Assembly (NCBI RefSeq): GCF_000023445.1
Contig: NC_012881.1
Span: 2,237,501-2,301,500, forward strand
Source of the DNA: Maridesulfovibrio salexigens DSM 2638
Lineage (GTDB): Bacteria; Desulfobacterota; Desulfovibrionia; Desulfovibrionales; Desulfovibrionaceae
Length of the DNA stretch: 64,000 nucleotides
Reading direction: 5' to 3'
Shown: piece by piece, positions 36,897 through 46,139 of the stretch
How positions within the stretch are numbered: position 1 is the stretch's first letter
Layout: each line of letters starts with the position of its first letter
Notes under the pieces: model-generated
What the model saw: only the letters and a program-made list of their open reading frames with translations
Databases searched by the model: none
Told to the model about the DNA's origin: nothing
Made by a program: the position numbers and the translations under genes

Positions 36897-39036
36897 TTCC
36901 GCCTCCCATATCCTTATTCTGATAATCCCAGAGTTTTCTATAGTATCCGTTCTGAGCGATAAGATCCGAATGTGTTCCTTGTTCTACTATCTTACCCTTA
37001 TCCATAACAATGATTCGATCACAGAGACGAATAGTGGAAAGCCGATGCGCAATAACCATTACAGTGCGATTCTGACTGATAGCACTCATATTGTTTTGGA
37101 TAATATGTTCAGATTCGTAATCAAGAGCACTAGTAGCTTCGTCCAAAATCAAGATTCTTGGGTTGGTCAGCAAGGCGCGAGCAATGGCGATTCGCTGCCG
37201 CTGACCGCCGGAAAGGGTCGATCCCTGTTCTCCGACCATGGTGGAATACCCTTCGGCCAACTCAAGGATAAAATCATGCGCCCCGGCGAGGGCTGCGGCA
37301 TGCATGACCCGGTTCATATCCACACCGGGATCGGACAGGGCAATGTTTTCCCGGACATCGCGGTTGAATAGCTTACTTTCCTGCAGGACCACCCCGATCT
37401 GCCTACGCAGCCATGAAACTTCAACCAGATTGAGATCAATACCATCCACCAGCACACGTCCATTTTCAGGTGGATAAAACCGTTGCAACAAGCTGGTCAG
37501 GGTGCTTTTTCCTGAACCGGAACGGCCTACAATACCGATGGATTCACCGGGATTAACGGTCAGGTTGATATTATCCAGAATAAATGGTCCATCCGGACGA
37601 TACCTGAAGCTGACATTCTCAAATCTGATTTGCCCCTTGATGGTTCCTGGATTTGTTGCGGCATTGTTTACCGCTTCCGTGGGGTTGTTGAGAATATCCC
37701 CAAGCCGCTCAAGGGAAACCCCGGCCTGCTGAAGATCCTGCCAGACCTTGGCAAGACGCAGGATCGGACCGCTGACCCGCTGGGCAAACATGTTGAAAGC
37801 CACAAGCTGCCCGATACTCATATCTCCGGCAATAACGGCCCGCGCACCGAACCAGATAACCAGCACGGTAGTTAATTTATTGATAAATTGTGTAGCCTGA
37901 ACAGCAAAGTTACCCAAATTGTCCGCCCGGAAAGCCGAACGCACGTAATTGGCAATGGTATCTTCCCAACGGCGCTGGAACTGAGGTTCAACAGCCATAG
38001 CCTTAACAGTATGAATGTCCGATATTGTCTCCACCAGAAAAGCCTGATTCTCAGCTCCGCGCTGGAACTTATCTTCCAGAAATTTACGCAGGATCGGGGT
38101 GATACAGAAGGAAAGGATTACATACAACGGAATGATTGCCGCCACGACTCCTGTCAGCAGCGGGGAATAGCAAAGCATGGCAACAAAAAAAACAACGGTA
38201 AAACAAAGGTCGATTATCAGGGTCAACGTTGATCCGGTCAGGAAACGACGCAGACTTTCCAGTTCCCGCACACGGGCAACAGAATCACCCACCCGCCGGG
38301 AATTGAAATAAGCGATGGGCAGCTTGACCATATGATTGAAAAGCCGCGCTCCGAGCATGACATCCACCCGGTAGGCTGTGTGCGAAAAAAGCCATGTGCG
38401 CATACCCCCAAGAACAACCTCGAAAACCGAAACAATCAGAAGCCCCACAGCAAGCACATCAAGTGTGGTCAGCCCTTTGTTAACCAACACCTTATCTACA
38501 ACCACCTGAAAAAATAACGGGGTAACCAAAGCAAAAATCTGTAGAAAAAATGAGGCCAGCAAGACTTCGCCGAACAGCTTTTTATACTTGATAATCGAAG
38601 GAATAAACCAGCTAAGATTGAACTTGCGCAATCCTTCCGGAAGGATACCCATACGGGTAAGCATGATAACCTGCCCACCCCAGTCCTTTTCAAGTTCCTC
38701 TTCCTTAACCAGTTCCGCACTGTCTTTTCTGGGATCCCTGATCAGGGCTGTACCATCACTGACCCGGCCCAGAACTTTCCAGACCCCATCATGGCCCAGA
38801 AACATTGCCGGGGTCGGTAGTATTGAAAGCTCATCAAAATCTTTGCGGGCTTCCTTGGCTTTTAATTTGATTGATTTTGCCGCCCGCAAGATTTCAATGC
38901 TGTCCATGAATTCTCCCCGGGGGGGATGTTCATGACGGACAGATTCCGTGGAAACCGGGATATTGTGAAAACGCGCAATAAAAACAAGGCACTCCAGACC
39001 TGAGTCAAGAGCCGCCGACTGGGTATCGTGCTGCAT
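36880..39036 (-). CDS. Type I secretion ABC transporter with degenerate C39 domain (HlyB type), locus A
   Basis: I start at the ATG at 39036 (MQHDTQSAALDSG). A longer frame would run into the terminator of the preceding RTX gene. The 718-residue protein matches HlyB in length: a C39-peptidase-like domain in which DCG is DSG (the nucleophilic Cys is Ser, so no cleavage), six membrane helices (about residues 140-420), and an NBD with Walker A GRSGSGKST, signature LSGGQRQR, Walker B ILILDEATSALD and switch His in VIAHRLS. It exports unprocessed RTX proteins using ATP. The likely substrate is the RTX protein encoded just upstream. Confidence 0.93.
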   Translation of the reverse strand: MQHDTQSAALDSGLECLVFIARFHNIPVSTESVRHEHPPRGEFMDSIEILRAAKSIKLKAKEARKDFDELSILPTPAMFLGHDGVWKVLGRVSDGTALIRDPRKDSAELVKEEELEKDWGGQVIMLTRMGILPEGLRKFNLSWFIPSIIKYKKLFGEVLLASFFLQIFALVTPLFFQVVVDKVLVNKGLTTLDVLAVGLLIVSVFEVVLGGMRTWLFSHTAYRVDVMLGARLFNHMVKLPIAYFNSRRVGDSVARVRELESLRRFLTGSTLTLIIDLCFTVVFFVAMLCYSPLLTGVVAAIIPLYVILSFCITPILRKFLEDKFQRGAENQAFLVETISDIHTVKAMAVEPQFQRRWEDTIANYVRSAFRADNLGNFAVQATQFINKLTTVLVIWFGARAVIAGDMSIGQLVAFNMFAQRVSGPILRLAKVWQDLQQAGVSLERLGDILNNPTEAVNNAATNPGTIKGQIRFENVSFRYRPDGPFILDNINLTVNPGESIGIVGRSGSGKSTLTSLLQRFYPPENGRVLVDGIDLNLVEVSWLRRQIGVVLQESKLFNRDVRENIALSDPGVDMNRVMHAAALAGAHDFILELAEGYSTMVGEQGSTLSGGQRQRIAIARALLTNPRILILDEATSALDYESEHIIQNNMSAISQNRTVMVIAHRLSTIRLCDRIIVMDKGKIVEQGTHSDLIAQNGYYRKLWDYQNKDMGGGSEEAA

Positions 39037-39082
39037 TGAGAATTGCCTAATGATATCGGAAAAGTTACTGCCGTATAGAACA

Positions 39083-39112
39083 AGGCCCGGAAAACAAATC
39101 TCCGGGCCTTTC
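39083..39112 (-). terminator. Hairpin terminator after the RTX gene
   Basis: AAGGCCCGGA and TCCGGGCCTT form a 10-bp stem 10 bases past the RTX stop. The T-run on the minus strand is short, so part of the transcription may continue into the ABC and HlyD genes, giving more substrate than exporter. Confidence 0.75.
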
Positions 39113-39122
39113 AATAATCAGA

Positions 39123-41333
39123 TTATGATGCAGGAGTGATATCCACAGCCATACTTGCCATCTGATCAGCTGTGTACATGCCGTTAACTGCTTCAAAGTA
39201 GAAGGATTCAACAGACTTGGAGGCATACCAGTCCTTGAACTGCATAATATCTTTATTCTCATTAGCAGCGATAAGCAGGTCATTGCCGTTCTTGTAGATA
39301 CCTACGCTAGTGAAATCCTTGATGTAGGCAGTGTCGTTGCCGCCATTAGCATCCTCATAAATAACATCGTTCTGGTTGCCTTTCTGGAAGACATAGATAT
39401 CGTCACCGGCTCCACCGAGGAGGTGGTCAGTGCCGGATCCACCGTACAAGGCATCATTGCCAGCACCGCCATTCAGGATATCATCACCGCCCAGACCGAG
39501 CAGGTTGTCATTTCCGTTACCACCGTATAAGATGTTACCGTTCGCAGCACCGGCGATGGTGTCGTTAAAAGCAGACCCTTGCACACTTTCAATTTCGCTA
39601 AGGGTATCGCCCTGGGCATCACCGCCGGTGCCTGTTCCAGCAGTAAGGTTAACAGTAACCGCAGCTGAAGATGCAGAGTAATCCGCAACGTCTACACCAG
39701 CTCCGCCTTTAAGCACGTCCGCACCGGAACCGCCGAGCAGAACATCGTTATCTGCGCCGCCATCAAGGGTATCGTCACCGCTTCCGCCAACAAGCTGATC
39801 ATTACCAGCACCACCGGAAATGGTATCGTTACCGCCATTACCCCAGATCATATTATCCTCAGCATTACCCACAACAGTATCCGCTGCTGTGCCGCCGAAA
39901 ACTTTTTCTACACTGGTAGTATTAGCCATATCGAAAGAACCGTTGACTACGAGGCTGTCCGTGCCTTCGCCACCGTCAACAAGGATATCCTCATTGTCTG
40001 CGGAGAATACATCATCGCCTGCGCCGCCCTTGAGGATGTCTGCGCCTGCACCACCAATAAGCTGGTCGTTACCTGCGCCACCTTCGAGGGTGTCGTTACC
40101 GCCGTTACCGTAGATGATATTGTTCTCGGCGTTACCGACAACAGTGTCCGCTGCGGTGCCACCCTGAACAACTTCCACGCTGGTAGTGTTGGCCATATTG
40201 AAAGAACCGTTAACTACAGCGATGTCATTTCCTTCACCGCCGTCAACGAGGGTATCGTCGTTATCTGCCGCGATAATGTCGTCGCCCTTACCGCCTTTGA
40301 TTACATCTGCGCCTGCGCCGCCGATAAGCTGGTCGTTACCGTCACCGCCTTCGAGGGTATCGTTGCCGCCGTTACCGTAAATAATATTGTTCTCGGCGTT
40401 ACCGATGATTGTGTTCGCATCATCGCTGCCGATAGCTTTTTCTACGTTAACAGTATTAACCATATTGAAGGAACCGCTGACAGACAGGCTGTCTGTGCCT
40501 TCGCCGCCGTCAACGAGGGTATCGTCGTTATCTGCCGCGATAATGTCGTCGCCCTTACCGCCTTTGATTACATCTGCGCCTGCGCCGCCGATAAGCTGGT
40601 CATTACCGTCGCCGCCGTTGATGGTGTCATTGCCTGAGCCGCCGTAAATGGTATCGTTACCGACAGTCCCGTTGATTGTGTCATTACCATCTCCGCCACG
40701 AAACTCTTCAATGCCGACGATGATAGCATCGTCAGACATCTTCCCATCTACAACAAGCACATCATGCCCGGCACCGCCATCAATCCGTTTATCCTGCGCA
40801 TCAGCAATAAGGATATCATCACCGGCACCGCCGAAAAGCCTATCTGCCCCGGCACCGCCAATAAGCACATCATTCCCGCCATCGCCGTACAACGTATCAT
40901 TTCCGGTCTTGCCGTTAATATAATCATTGCCGTCTCCGCCGTGGAGGATGTCTTTAAATGAGCGTCTAGGCCCTTTGTATGTTCCCTTCCAGGTAGGAAC
41001 AAATTCAGGCATTTCCTGAGGCTCATCTCCGGGCACGTAATCATTGCTCACAAAAGTATAACCAAGGGAATCACCTTCTATAAAGTCACCCTTGTCGGAG
41101 CCAACTACTTCATGGCTTAAGGCATTATAACCATTAGGGTTTAAATGCTCTGTGATCCTAAATGGACCAACAATAGGATACGGAAATTTCGCAGACGGGT
41201 TATTGACATCATAAATGGGCCTAGGGCTCCATCCTTTTGCCATCATTGAATGCCCTTTCAAGGTATCCGATTTCATTTCGAAACTGCAGCCATTAATAAT
41301 GGCATTAATTCTTGCAGTTAAATCTATCGCCAT
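39123..41333 (-). CDS. RTX calcium-binding repeat protein, type I secretion substrate
   Basis: The 736-residue protein starts at the ATG at 41333 (AGGAG 8 bases upstream). Residues 1-135 are non-repetitive; from there to about residue 660 there are many nonapeptides GGxGxDxLx (for example GGDGNDQLIGGAGADVIKGG), which wind into a calcium-binding beta-roll after export. A 89-residue unit is repeated three times. The C-terminal about 70 residues (QFKDWYASKSVESFYFEAV...MAVDITPAS) should hold the uncleaved secretion signal. No enzymatic domain is seen, so it is probably a surface-layer or adhesion protein. It lies directly upstream of its exporter. Confidence 0.92.
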   Translation of the reverse strand: MAIDLTARINAIINGCSFEMKSDTLKGHSMMAKGWSPRPIYDVNNPSAKFPYPIVGPFRITEHLNPNGYNALSHEVVGSDKGDFIEGDSLGYTFVSNDYVPGDEPQEMPEFVPTWKGTYKGPRRSFKDILHGGDGNDYINGKTGNDTLYGDGGNDVLIGGAGADRLFGGAGDDILIADAQDKRIDGGAGHDVLVVDGKMSDDAIIVGIEEFRGGDGNDTINGTVGNDTIYGGSGNDTINGGDGNDQLIGGAGADVIKGGKGDDIIAADNDDTLVDGGEGTDSLSVSGSFNMVNTVNVEKAIGSDDANTIIGNAENNIIYGNGGNDTLEGGDGNDQLIGGAGADVIKGGKGDDIIAADNDDTLVDGGEGNDIAVVNGSFNMANTTSVEVVQGGTAADTVVGNAENNIIYGNGGNDTLEGGAGNDQLIGGAGADILKGGAGDDVFSADNEDILVDGGEGTDSLVVNGSFDMANTTSVEKVFGGTAADTVVGNAEDNMIWGNGGNDTISGGAGNDQLVGGSGDDTLDGGADNDVLLGGSGADVLKGGAGVDVADYSASSAAVTVNLTAGTGTGGDAQGDTLSEIESVQGSAFNDTIAGAANGNILYGGNGNDNLLGLGGDDILNGGAGNDALYGGSGTDHLLGGAGDDIYVFQKGNQNDVIYEDANGGNDTAYIKDFTSVGIYKNGNDLLIAANENKDIMQFKDWYASKSVESFYFEAVNGMYTADQMASMAVDITPAS
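39830..40640. repeat. Three tandem 267-bp units inside the RTX gene
   Basis: A block that begins CCGTCAACGAGG at 40241 recurs at 40508 and, with changes, at about 39974, a period of 267 bases (89 codons). The two right-hand copies are nearly identical over more than 100 bases, which points to recent unequal crossing-over. Confidence 0.8.
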
Positions 41334-41374
41334 AGTCAATTCTCCTAATAGTTAAAGATTAATAAGAAAATTTA

Positions 41375-42823
41375 TTACTCAATCTCATCAACACGCTTGC
41401 CCATAATCCAAAGATTACCTGCTTTCACACCGGAGATACTGCTGCTGCGGGAAACGCTTCCACCGATAAAGACACTATCTTCATCACCTTCACCCATGGC
41501 CAACAAGCTGTTTGCAAGGTCGCCGGCAATAGAAACCATGTCATCACCCGCCCCCATATCAATGAAGCTGTCCAAGACACTGGCAATTGATTTAAACGAA
41601 TCATTACCGTCACCACCATTAATTCTGGTATTGTGCATTATTAAGCGACCGGTAAGGCTGTCATTACCGCTGCCGAGATTGATTGTGCTGTAAGAGGTAT
41701 CCATAACTCTTACGGAATCATTGCCGCTTCCGGTGTCAATATGAGCATAGATGGCATCTGCGTCCTTAGCAGCAATGACATCATCTCCAGCACCCATATC
41801 AACACTTGCGCCAATATGGTCGGCAACTTTTAATGTATCATCTCCGGCTCCGGTTTTAATATTTCCAGCTACGACGCTAGCTTCGATAGTGTCATCACCT
41901 GCTCCAGTGTCCAATGATCCGTTAAGCCCACCGATTGAAACCGTATCATCGCCATCCCCGGTCTTGATATTGCTGCTAATTCCACTATGATACGCAATAA
42001 TGGTATCATCACCATCACCCATGGTGATGTTTGAACTACTTATTCTACCGTCAACCTTGATCGTATCATTGCCTTCGCCAGTATTGATGTCGGAATGATA
42101 AACCCTACCCTCTACCTGAACAGTATCGTCTCCGGCTCCGGTAGTGACTGTCTTGTTGTACATTTCGCCTTTGACAATGATTGTGTCATCACCGTCACCG
42201 CCATCGATTGTGGAACTTTTACCGTCCTGACCGTTTCTATTTTTCTCGCTGTACAAATCCACAATTGTATCATTGCCCTTACCACCACTTACATCCTTGC
42301 CTTCCTGTGAAATGATGATGTCATCGCCATCGGTTTCAGCACCTTTGGTATAGTCACTGACGTTTAGAGATCCATCCTCGTTCTCGCTCAGAATGGTGTC
42401 TTTCTTGAGGATAAAGCTGTACTCTAGCTTTCCGTCCGGCTTGAAAACATTGGCTTGAAAACCGTAATGGTCACCGCCGAAAGTATCATTCTGTCCCCCG
42501 GCAAACATGACTTTAGCAATGGTCAAAGTACGACCGGACTGCGTGGTGACGCTGGCCATAGGCTCTGCTGTGGCCCCCTCCGGCATCTCGGCTATGACCG
42601 AGTACTGCCCATCCGCAAGCTGCAACGGATTTTGCTGGTGCTTGGACAGATTCTTGGCGTCATCAGACAGATCAAGATTATCGCCCCGACTCTGCCCCCC
42701 TTTATCCGCTACCTGACCAACCTTAGCCACAGACGCGGTAGAAACTGCTGCTGTCGGAGCCTCAGTAGGAGCTGCTGCCGGAGACCCAACGGAACTGTCT
42801 TGATTCGAAATAGGTGAAACCAT
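41375..42823 (-). CDS. RTX-like protein with TGxGDD repeats, paralogue 1
   Basis: The 482-residue protein has an N-terminal domain (about residues 1-165) with no signal peptide. This domain contains DNLDLSDDAKNL and TQSGRTLTIAKV and ends in ETDGDDIII. It is followed by about twelve repeats of 18-21 residues. Each repeat has one calcium-type turn (I-x-T-G-x-G-D-D-T-I/V) and a variable, non-glycine second half, unlike the nine-residue RTX unit. The C-terminus is SGVKAGNLWIMGKRVDEIE. It is probably exported by locus A, but no classical C-terminal signal can be named. It lies 41 bases before the classical RTX gene and has a close paralogue upstream. Confidence 0.85.
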   Translation of the reverse strand: MVSPISNQDSSVGSPAAAPTEAPTAAVSTASVAKVGQVADKGGQSRGDNLDLSDDAKNLSKHQQNPLQLADGQYSVIAEMPEGATAEPMASVTTQSGRTLTIAKVMFAGGQNDTFGGDHYGFQANVFKPDGKLEYSFILKKDTILSENEDGSLNVSDYTKGAETDGDDIIISQEGKDVSGGKGNDTIVDLYSEKNRNGQDGKSSTIDGGDGDDTIIVKGEMYNKTVTTGAGDDTVQVEGRVYHSDINTGEGNDTIKVDGRISSSNITMGDGDDTIIAYHSGISSNIKTGDGDDTVSIGGLNGSLDTGAGDDTIEASVVAGNIKTGAGDDTLKVADHIGASVDMGAGDDVIAAKDADAIYAHIDTGSGNDSVRVMDTSYSTINLGSGNDSLTGRLIMHNTRINGGDGNDSFKSIASVLDSFIDMGAGDDMVSIAGDLANSLLAMGEGDEDSVFIGGSVSRSSSISGVKAGNLWIMGKRVDEIE

Positions 42824-43299
42824 ATCATCCTCCAGTAATTGTAGAAAATTTCAAATATTAAACTAGGTCAAAACACACATAATTGCCGACTACATGAGCA
42901 CATTAATTATATCGGCAATACATTCAATAACTTTAGGAATTTTAATGGAAATTAAGATTAGCTCTTAATATTATAAAGCAGAATAGATAAGTGCAGGACT
43001 TAATAGAAAGGACCAATAACAAAATAAAAAAATTCTTAGCAGAAAGGATAAGCTATTTGCTTGAGAACATGCCGGGGCGACACAAAACAGACAATACATA
43101 AATATAAACTCCCTTAAGCTGCCCCCGACCATGTACAGCTCAAAAAGCGATTTAGACGCCAAAAATTTGCGCATTTCATTATCAAAATGATCAATATGTG
43201 GTATAGTTATATACGTGCTAGCATGTTTAATGTTATGAATATGTCAACTCAAAGATAAAGATTTTCTTAATTTTTCTCAAAAAAGAGAAATTAATAAGA
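42824..43299. other. Duplicated leader/promoter region, copy 1
   Basis: No gene is supported in these 476 bases. About 360 of them (42824-43185) are clearly similar, with about one change in seven to ten bases, to 45229-45590 upstream of the other paralogue. The shared parts include a GGAGGA ribosome site, an AT-rich stretch and a GC-rich inverted repeat (CCGGGGCG near 43071 and GCCCCCG near 43122). A 67-codon open frame here is broken by an indel in the other copy, so it is not counted as a gene. Confidence 0.7.
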
Positions 43300-45228
43300 T
43301 TAATACCCTGCTTTATAACCTTCCATCTCCTTAATGAATTCTCCATCAATACTACTTAAAAGCACTTTCCCAATATCCAAGCTGTTATTTCCGCTTCCAG
43401 TTAAAAGGGTACTTTTTATAAATTCCCTTAAATCTATCTTGTTATTGCCATTACCAAGATTGAAGGCTGAATCTTCTGAATATAATCCACCCACACGATC
43501 ATTTCCTGATCCCATATCTACTGTGCTATAGACAAAACGGTCAGAATAAACATAATCATCGCCTTTGCCCATATGCAGGGTTGTACGGGTATCACTGGCT
43601 ATCACGGTGTCATTACCATCTCCACCATAAACTCTAACGCCCCAAAGCCAACCGGTTTTTACGCTGTCATTACCATCTCCAAGATACAGTGCTGATTTAT
43701 CAGAGTCGGAAGCAAGAATTCCAAATTTTGCATTAACTTTATCATCTCCTGCACCGGTATTAATTGAACTTCGTTCTGACATCCCTATCGTCTGCTCAGC
43801 ACTGATACTATCGTTACCAGCTCCGGTAGTTATTTTAGACTTTTGGTGTAGATGTATTGATTCACCAGACTGCACAACATCATTTCCTGCACCGGTAGAA
43901 ATACTGCCACCATAATTCACCCCCACAGAAAAACCAGACTGCACAACGTCATCACCTGCACCAGTAGAAATACGACCGCCATTATCCGCTCCAAGGCCAT
44001 GGCCAGACTTCACAACATCATCACCATCTCCAGTAGAAATTTCTCCACCTAAATTTGCGCTAATATTTTTTTCGGCATATATGGTGTCGTTTCCATCACC
44101 CGTGGAAATTGTACTGCCATAAGAGACAACACCCTTAACTTTAATCGTGTCATCACCAGCACCTGTGGAAACTGTGCTACCACCTCTGGCACCCACCCCA
44201 TTTGCAATGATCTTATCATCGCCGTACCCGGTACTTAGATTCCCTTCTCTAAGGAGGATATTCCCAGAAACGTTAAAGGAATCATTACCGCTACCAGTCT
44301 TTACAGAACTGCCGTCATAAATATTGATACTTTCAGCACTGATTGAATCGTCCCCGGAACCGGTATCAATTATGTAGGCGCCACCCTGCAAATCAATCTC
44401 TTCAGCACTTATGGAATCACTTCCGTCACCTGTACTGATATTGCCCTGAATATTCTTGGCACTGACAGTATCATCTCCGGCTCCGGTATCAATATTCCCT
44501 TTAAGAGTTCCTTCAGCCTTAACAGAGTCATTCCCGGAACCGGTCTGAACTGTTCCCTCGAAATCTTCTCCGAGCACAACGGTGTCATCTCCGGCACCTG
44601 TATCAATCACTGCATCCTTCGAGGCACTGAAAACCGTATCTTTACCGGCTCCAGTGCAGATTTCAGCACCGTCACCACCAGCAACGATGATATCGTCACC
44701 GTCAGTTTCCATTCCATTCTCGTATTGATTTACGGAAAACTTGCCCTCAGAATTTTCTGAAAAGATCATACTGCTGCTGACAAAATACTTTTGCTCATCC
44801 TCTCCTTCCAGACCTGTGACGCGGGCCATGTAACCCAACTCGCGCACTTGGGCATCGGCTCCTTCAACAGCGGGAGGAATAATCTGTGTCACCCGCTCAA
44901 AACTTACTGTCCGGCCCATCTGGGTTGTAGCTGTGCCCAAGACTTCATAGTTTGCATTCTTCGGCATGGCGATACGCACAGGTTCCACAGCAGAAACACC
45001 TTCTGTAGCTTTTGCAGCTTCACACATAGCCGACTGTTTTTTCGCCAAATTCTTAGCATCGTCTGAAAGTTCAATCTTGTCGCTCTGGGCCAGCCCCTCT
45101 TTGCCTGATTCCTGCTTAATCTTACCCACAGCATTTGCAGCCTGAGTTTCCCGATTTTTACTCAATCTATCTTCTGAGACCAACTGAGATTCAATACCAT
45201 TACCCTGACCTGAAATAGGAGAAGCCAT
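43300..45228 (-). CDS. RTX-like protein with TGxGDD repeats, paralogue 2
   Basis: The 642-residue protein shares its N-terminal plan with paralogue 1: MASPISGQ, DKIELSDDAKNLAKKQ, TQMGRTVSFERV, IFSENSEGKFSV and METDGDDIIV. About eighteen repeats of 17-26 residues follow (STGAGDDTIKVKG..., STGDGDDVVKSG...), each with a single G-x-G-(D/N)-(D/S) turn. It ends without GGxGxD nonapeptides (KEMEGYKAGY). It has no signal peptide or enzymatic domain. GGAGGATA precedes the ATG. Its duplicated leader suggests its own promoter. It is likely an exported extracellular fibre or layer protein. Confidence 0.85.
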   Translation of the reverse strand: MASPISGQGNGIESQLVSEDRLSKNRETQAANAVGKIKQESGKEGLAQSDKIELSDDAKNLAKKQSAMCEAAKATEGVSAVEPVRIAMPKNANYEVLGTATTQMGRTVSFERVTQIIPPAVEGADAQVRELGYMARVTGLEGEDEQKYFVSSSMIFSENSEGKFSVNQYENGMETDGDDIIVAGGDGAEICTGAGKDTVFSASKDAVIDTGAGDDTVVLGEDFEGTVQTGSGNDSVKAEGTLKGNIDTGAGDDTVSAKNIQGNISTGDGSDSISAEEIDLQGGAYIIDTGSGDDSISAESINIYDGSSVKTGSGNDSFNVSGNILLREGNLSTGYGDDKIIANGVGARGGSTVSTGAGDDTIKVKGVVSYGSTISTGDGNDTIYAEKNISANLGGEISTGDGDDVVKSGHGLGADNGGRISTGAGDDVVQSGFSVGVNYGGSISTGAGNDVVQSGESIHLHQKSKITTGAGNDSISAEQTIGMSERSSINTGAGDDKVNAKFGILASDSDKSALYLGDGNDSVKTGWLWGVRVYGGDGNDTVIASDTRTTLHMGKGDDYVYSDRFVYSTVDMGSGNDRVGGLYSEDSAFNLGNGNNKIDLREFIKSTLLTGSGNNSLDIGKVLLSSIDGEFIKEMEGYKAGY

Positions 45229-45620
45229 ATTATCCTCCAGAGATTGTTAGAAAATTTCAAAAATTAAATTAGGTCAAAATACACATAATTACCGACCATG
45301 TGAGCATATTAATTATATCGACAATACATTCGATAACTTTAGGAATTTAAATAGAAATTAAGATTAGCTCTTAATATTATAAAGCAGAATAGATCAGTGC
45401 AGGACTTAATAAAAATGACCAATGACAAGACAAAAAGTTTTTAAGCAGAAATGATAAGCAATTTACTTGAAGACATGCCGGGGCGGCAGAAAACACACGA
45501 TACATAAATATAAACTCCCTTAAGCTGCCCCGACCATGTACAGCTCAAAAGTCAAATAAAAAGTCGCAAGTTCGCGTACACCAACATTTAAACGAACAAC
45601 ATGTGGTGTATTTATTCTGC
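45229..45620. other. Duplicated leader/promoter region, copy 2
   Basis: This is the copy of 42824-43185 in front of paralogue 2, with the same order of motifs including a CCGGGGCGGC / GCTGCCCCG inverted repeat (about 45479-45530). Conservation without an open frame suggests an untranslated leader. Confidence 0.7.
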
Positions 45621-45699
45621 TGCTAATATTATTAATGTTATGATTTTGTCAATATGGATCTTAAGTTCATGTTAATTTATTCTCAAAAAATAGACATTT

Positions 45700-45750
45700 A
45701 AGATTACCAGCTTTCACACCGGATATTCTGCTGCTGAAAGCACTACCGAC
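45700..45750 (-). pseudogene. 3' remnant of a third RTX-like paralogue
   Basis: The minus strand encodes SSRISGVKAGNL, nearly identical to SSSISGVKAGNL at the C-terminus of paralogue 1, and the DNA match covers about 35 bases. The match breaks off on both sides, and the copy stands beyond a duplicated leader. It is what is left of a third gene of the array after a deletion. Confidence 0.7.
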
Positions 45751-45830
45751 ATCACGAACAACCATACTAATAAATTTATCATAAACAAAAAGCCCCACAA
45801 CGTTATAAAACATTGCGAGGCTGTGCTTTT

Positions 45831-45872
45831 TGGGAGCCAAGAATTGGAATTGAACCGGCGGCCTGCTGGTAG
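45831..45872 (-). other. Possible tRNA 3'-half remnant
   Basis: Read on the minus strand, this stretch resembles the variable region, T-loop (GGTTCAATTCC) and acceptor end (TGGCTCCCA) of a tRNA, but the T-stem does not pair and no 5' half is present. It could be a scar of another tRNA-targeted element. The call rests on pattern only. Confidence 0.3.
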
Positions 45873-45915
45873 AAAATAGCTGACACAAACTATTTCTAAA
45901 AGTAATTATCCCCTG

Positions 45916-45936
45916 CTCACCTTTTACTCACCTTTT
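45916..45936. repeat. Tandem CTCACCTTTT motifs, candidate recombinase arm sites
   Basis: CTCACCTTTT occurs at 45916 and 45927, 11 bases apart, about 80 bases left of the right att-like repeat. The same word in inverted order makes up the palindrome at 35112-35161 beside the left repeat and appears again at 46113. Short repeated sites beside a tRNA core are typical for tyrosine-integrase arm binding. Confidence 0.45.
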
Positions 45937-46014
45937 CACCTGAGGAAAACGTAATATAAGAGAAAAGAACGGGTGTTAAACACCTGAAATAACATACACC
46001 GGATACGATTCCGT

Positions 46015-46079
46015 AGCCTCCGGAGCTGAAGGTCACAAGTTCGAATCTTGTATTGCCCGCCAATTATTTCAATAGTTTA
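46015..46079. repeat. att-like direct repeat, right copy (tRNA 3' part only)
   Basis: These 65 bases are identical to 35048-35112. Only the 3' portion of tRNA-Arg is present; the sequence to the left does not continue the tRNA, so the copy is not a functional gene. Confidence 0.9.
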
Positions 46080-46139
46080 TAGTAGAAAGGTGAGTAGAAT
46101 TAACAAATTTTACTCACCTTTTAGCTGTACTAATTTTTC

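Noticed and set aside
39830-40640. Regular DNA repeats that could suggest a CRISPR array
   Set aside because: The repeats are in frame, code for RTX units, have a 267-bp period and no unique spacers; there are no cas genes.
42971-43174. Small open frame (67 codons) in the leader of RTX-like paralogue 1
   Set aside because: The homologous leader at 45229-45620 has an indel that breaks the frame, so coding is not conserved.
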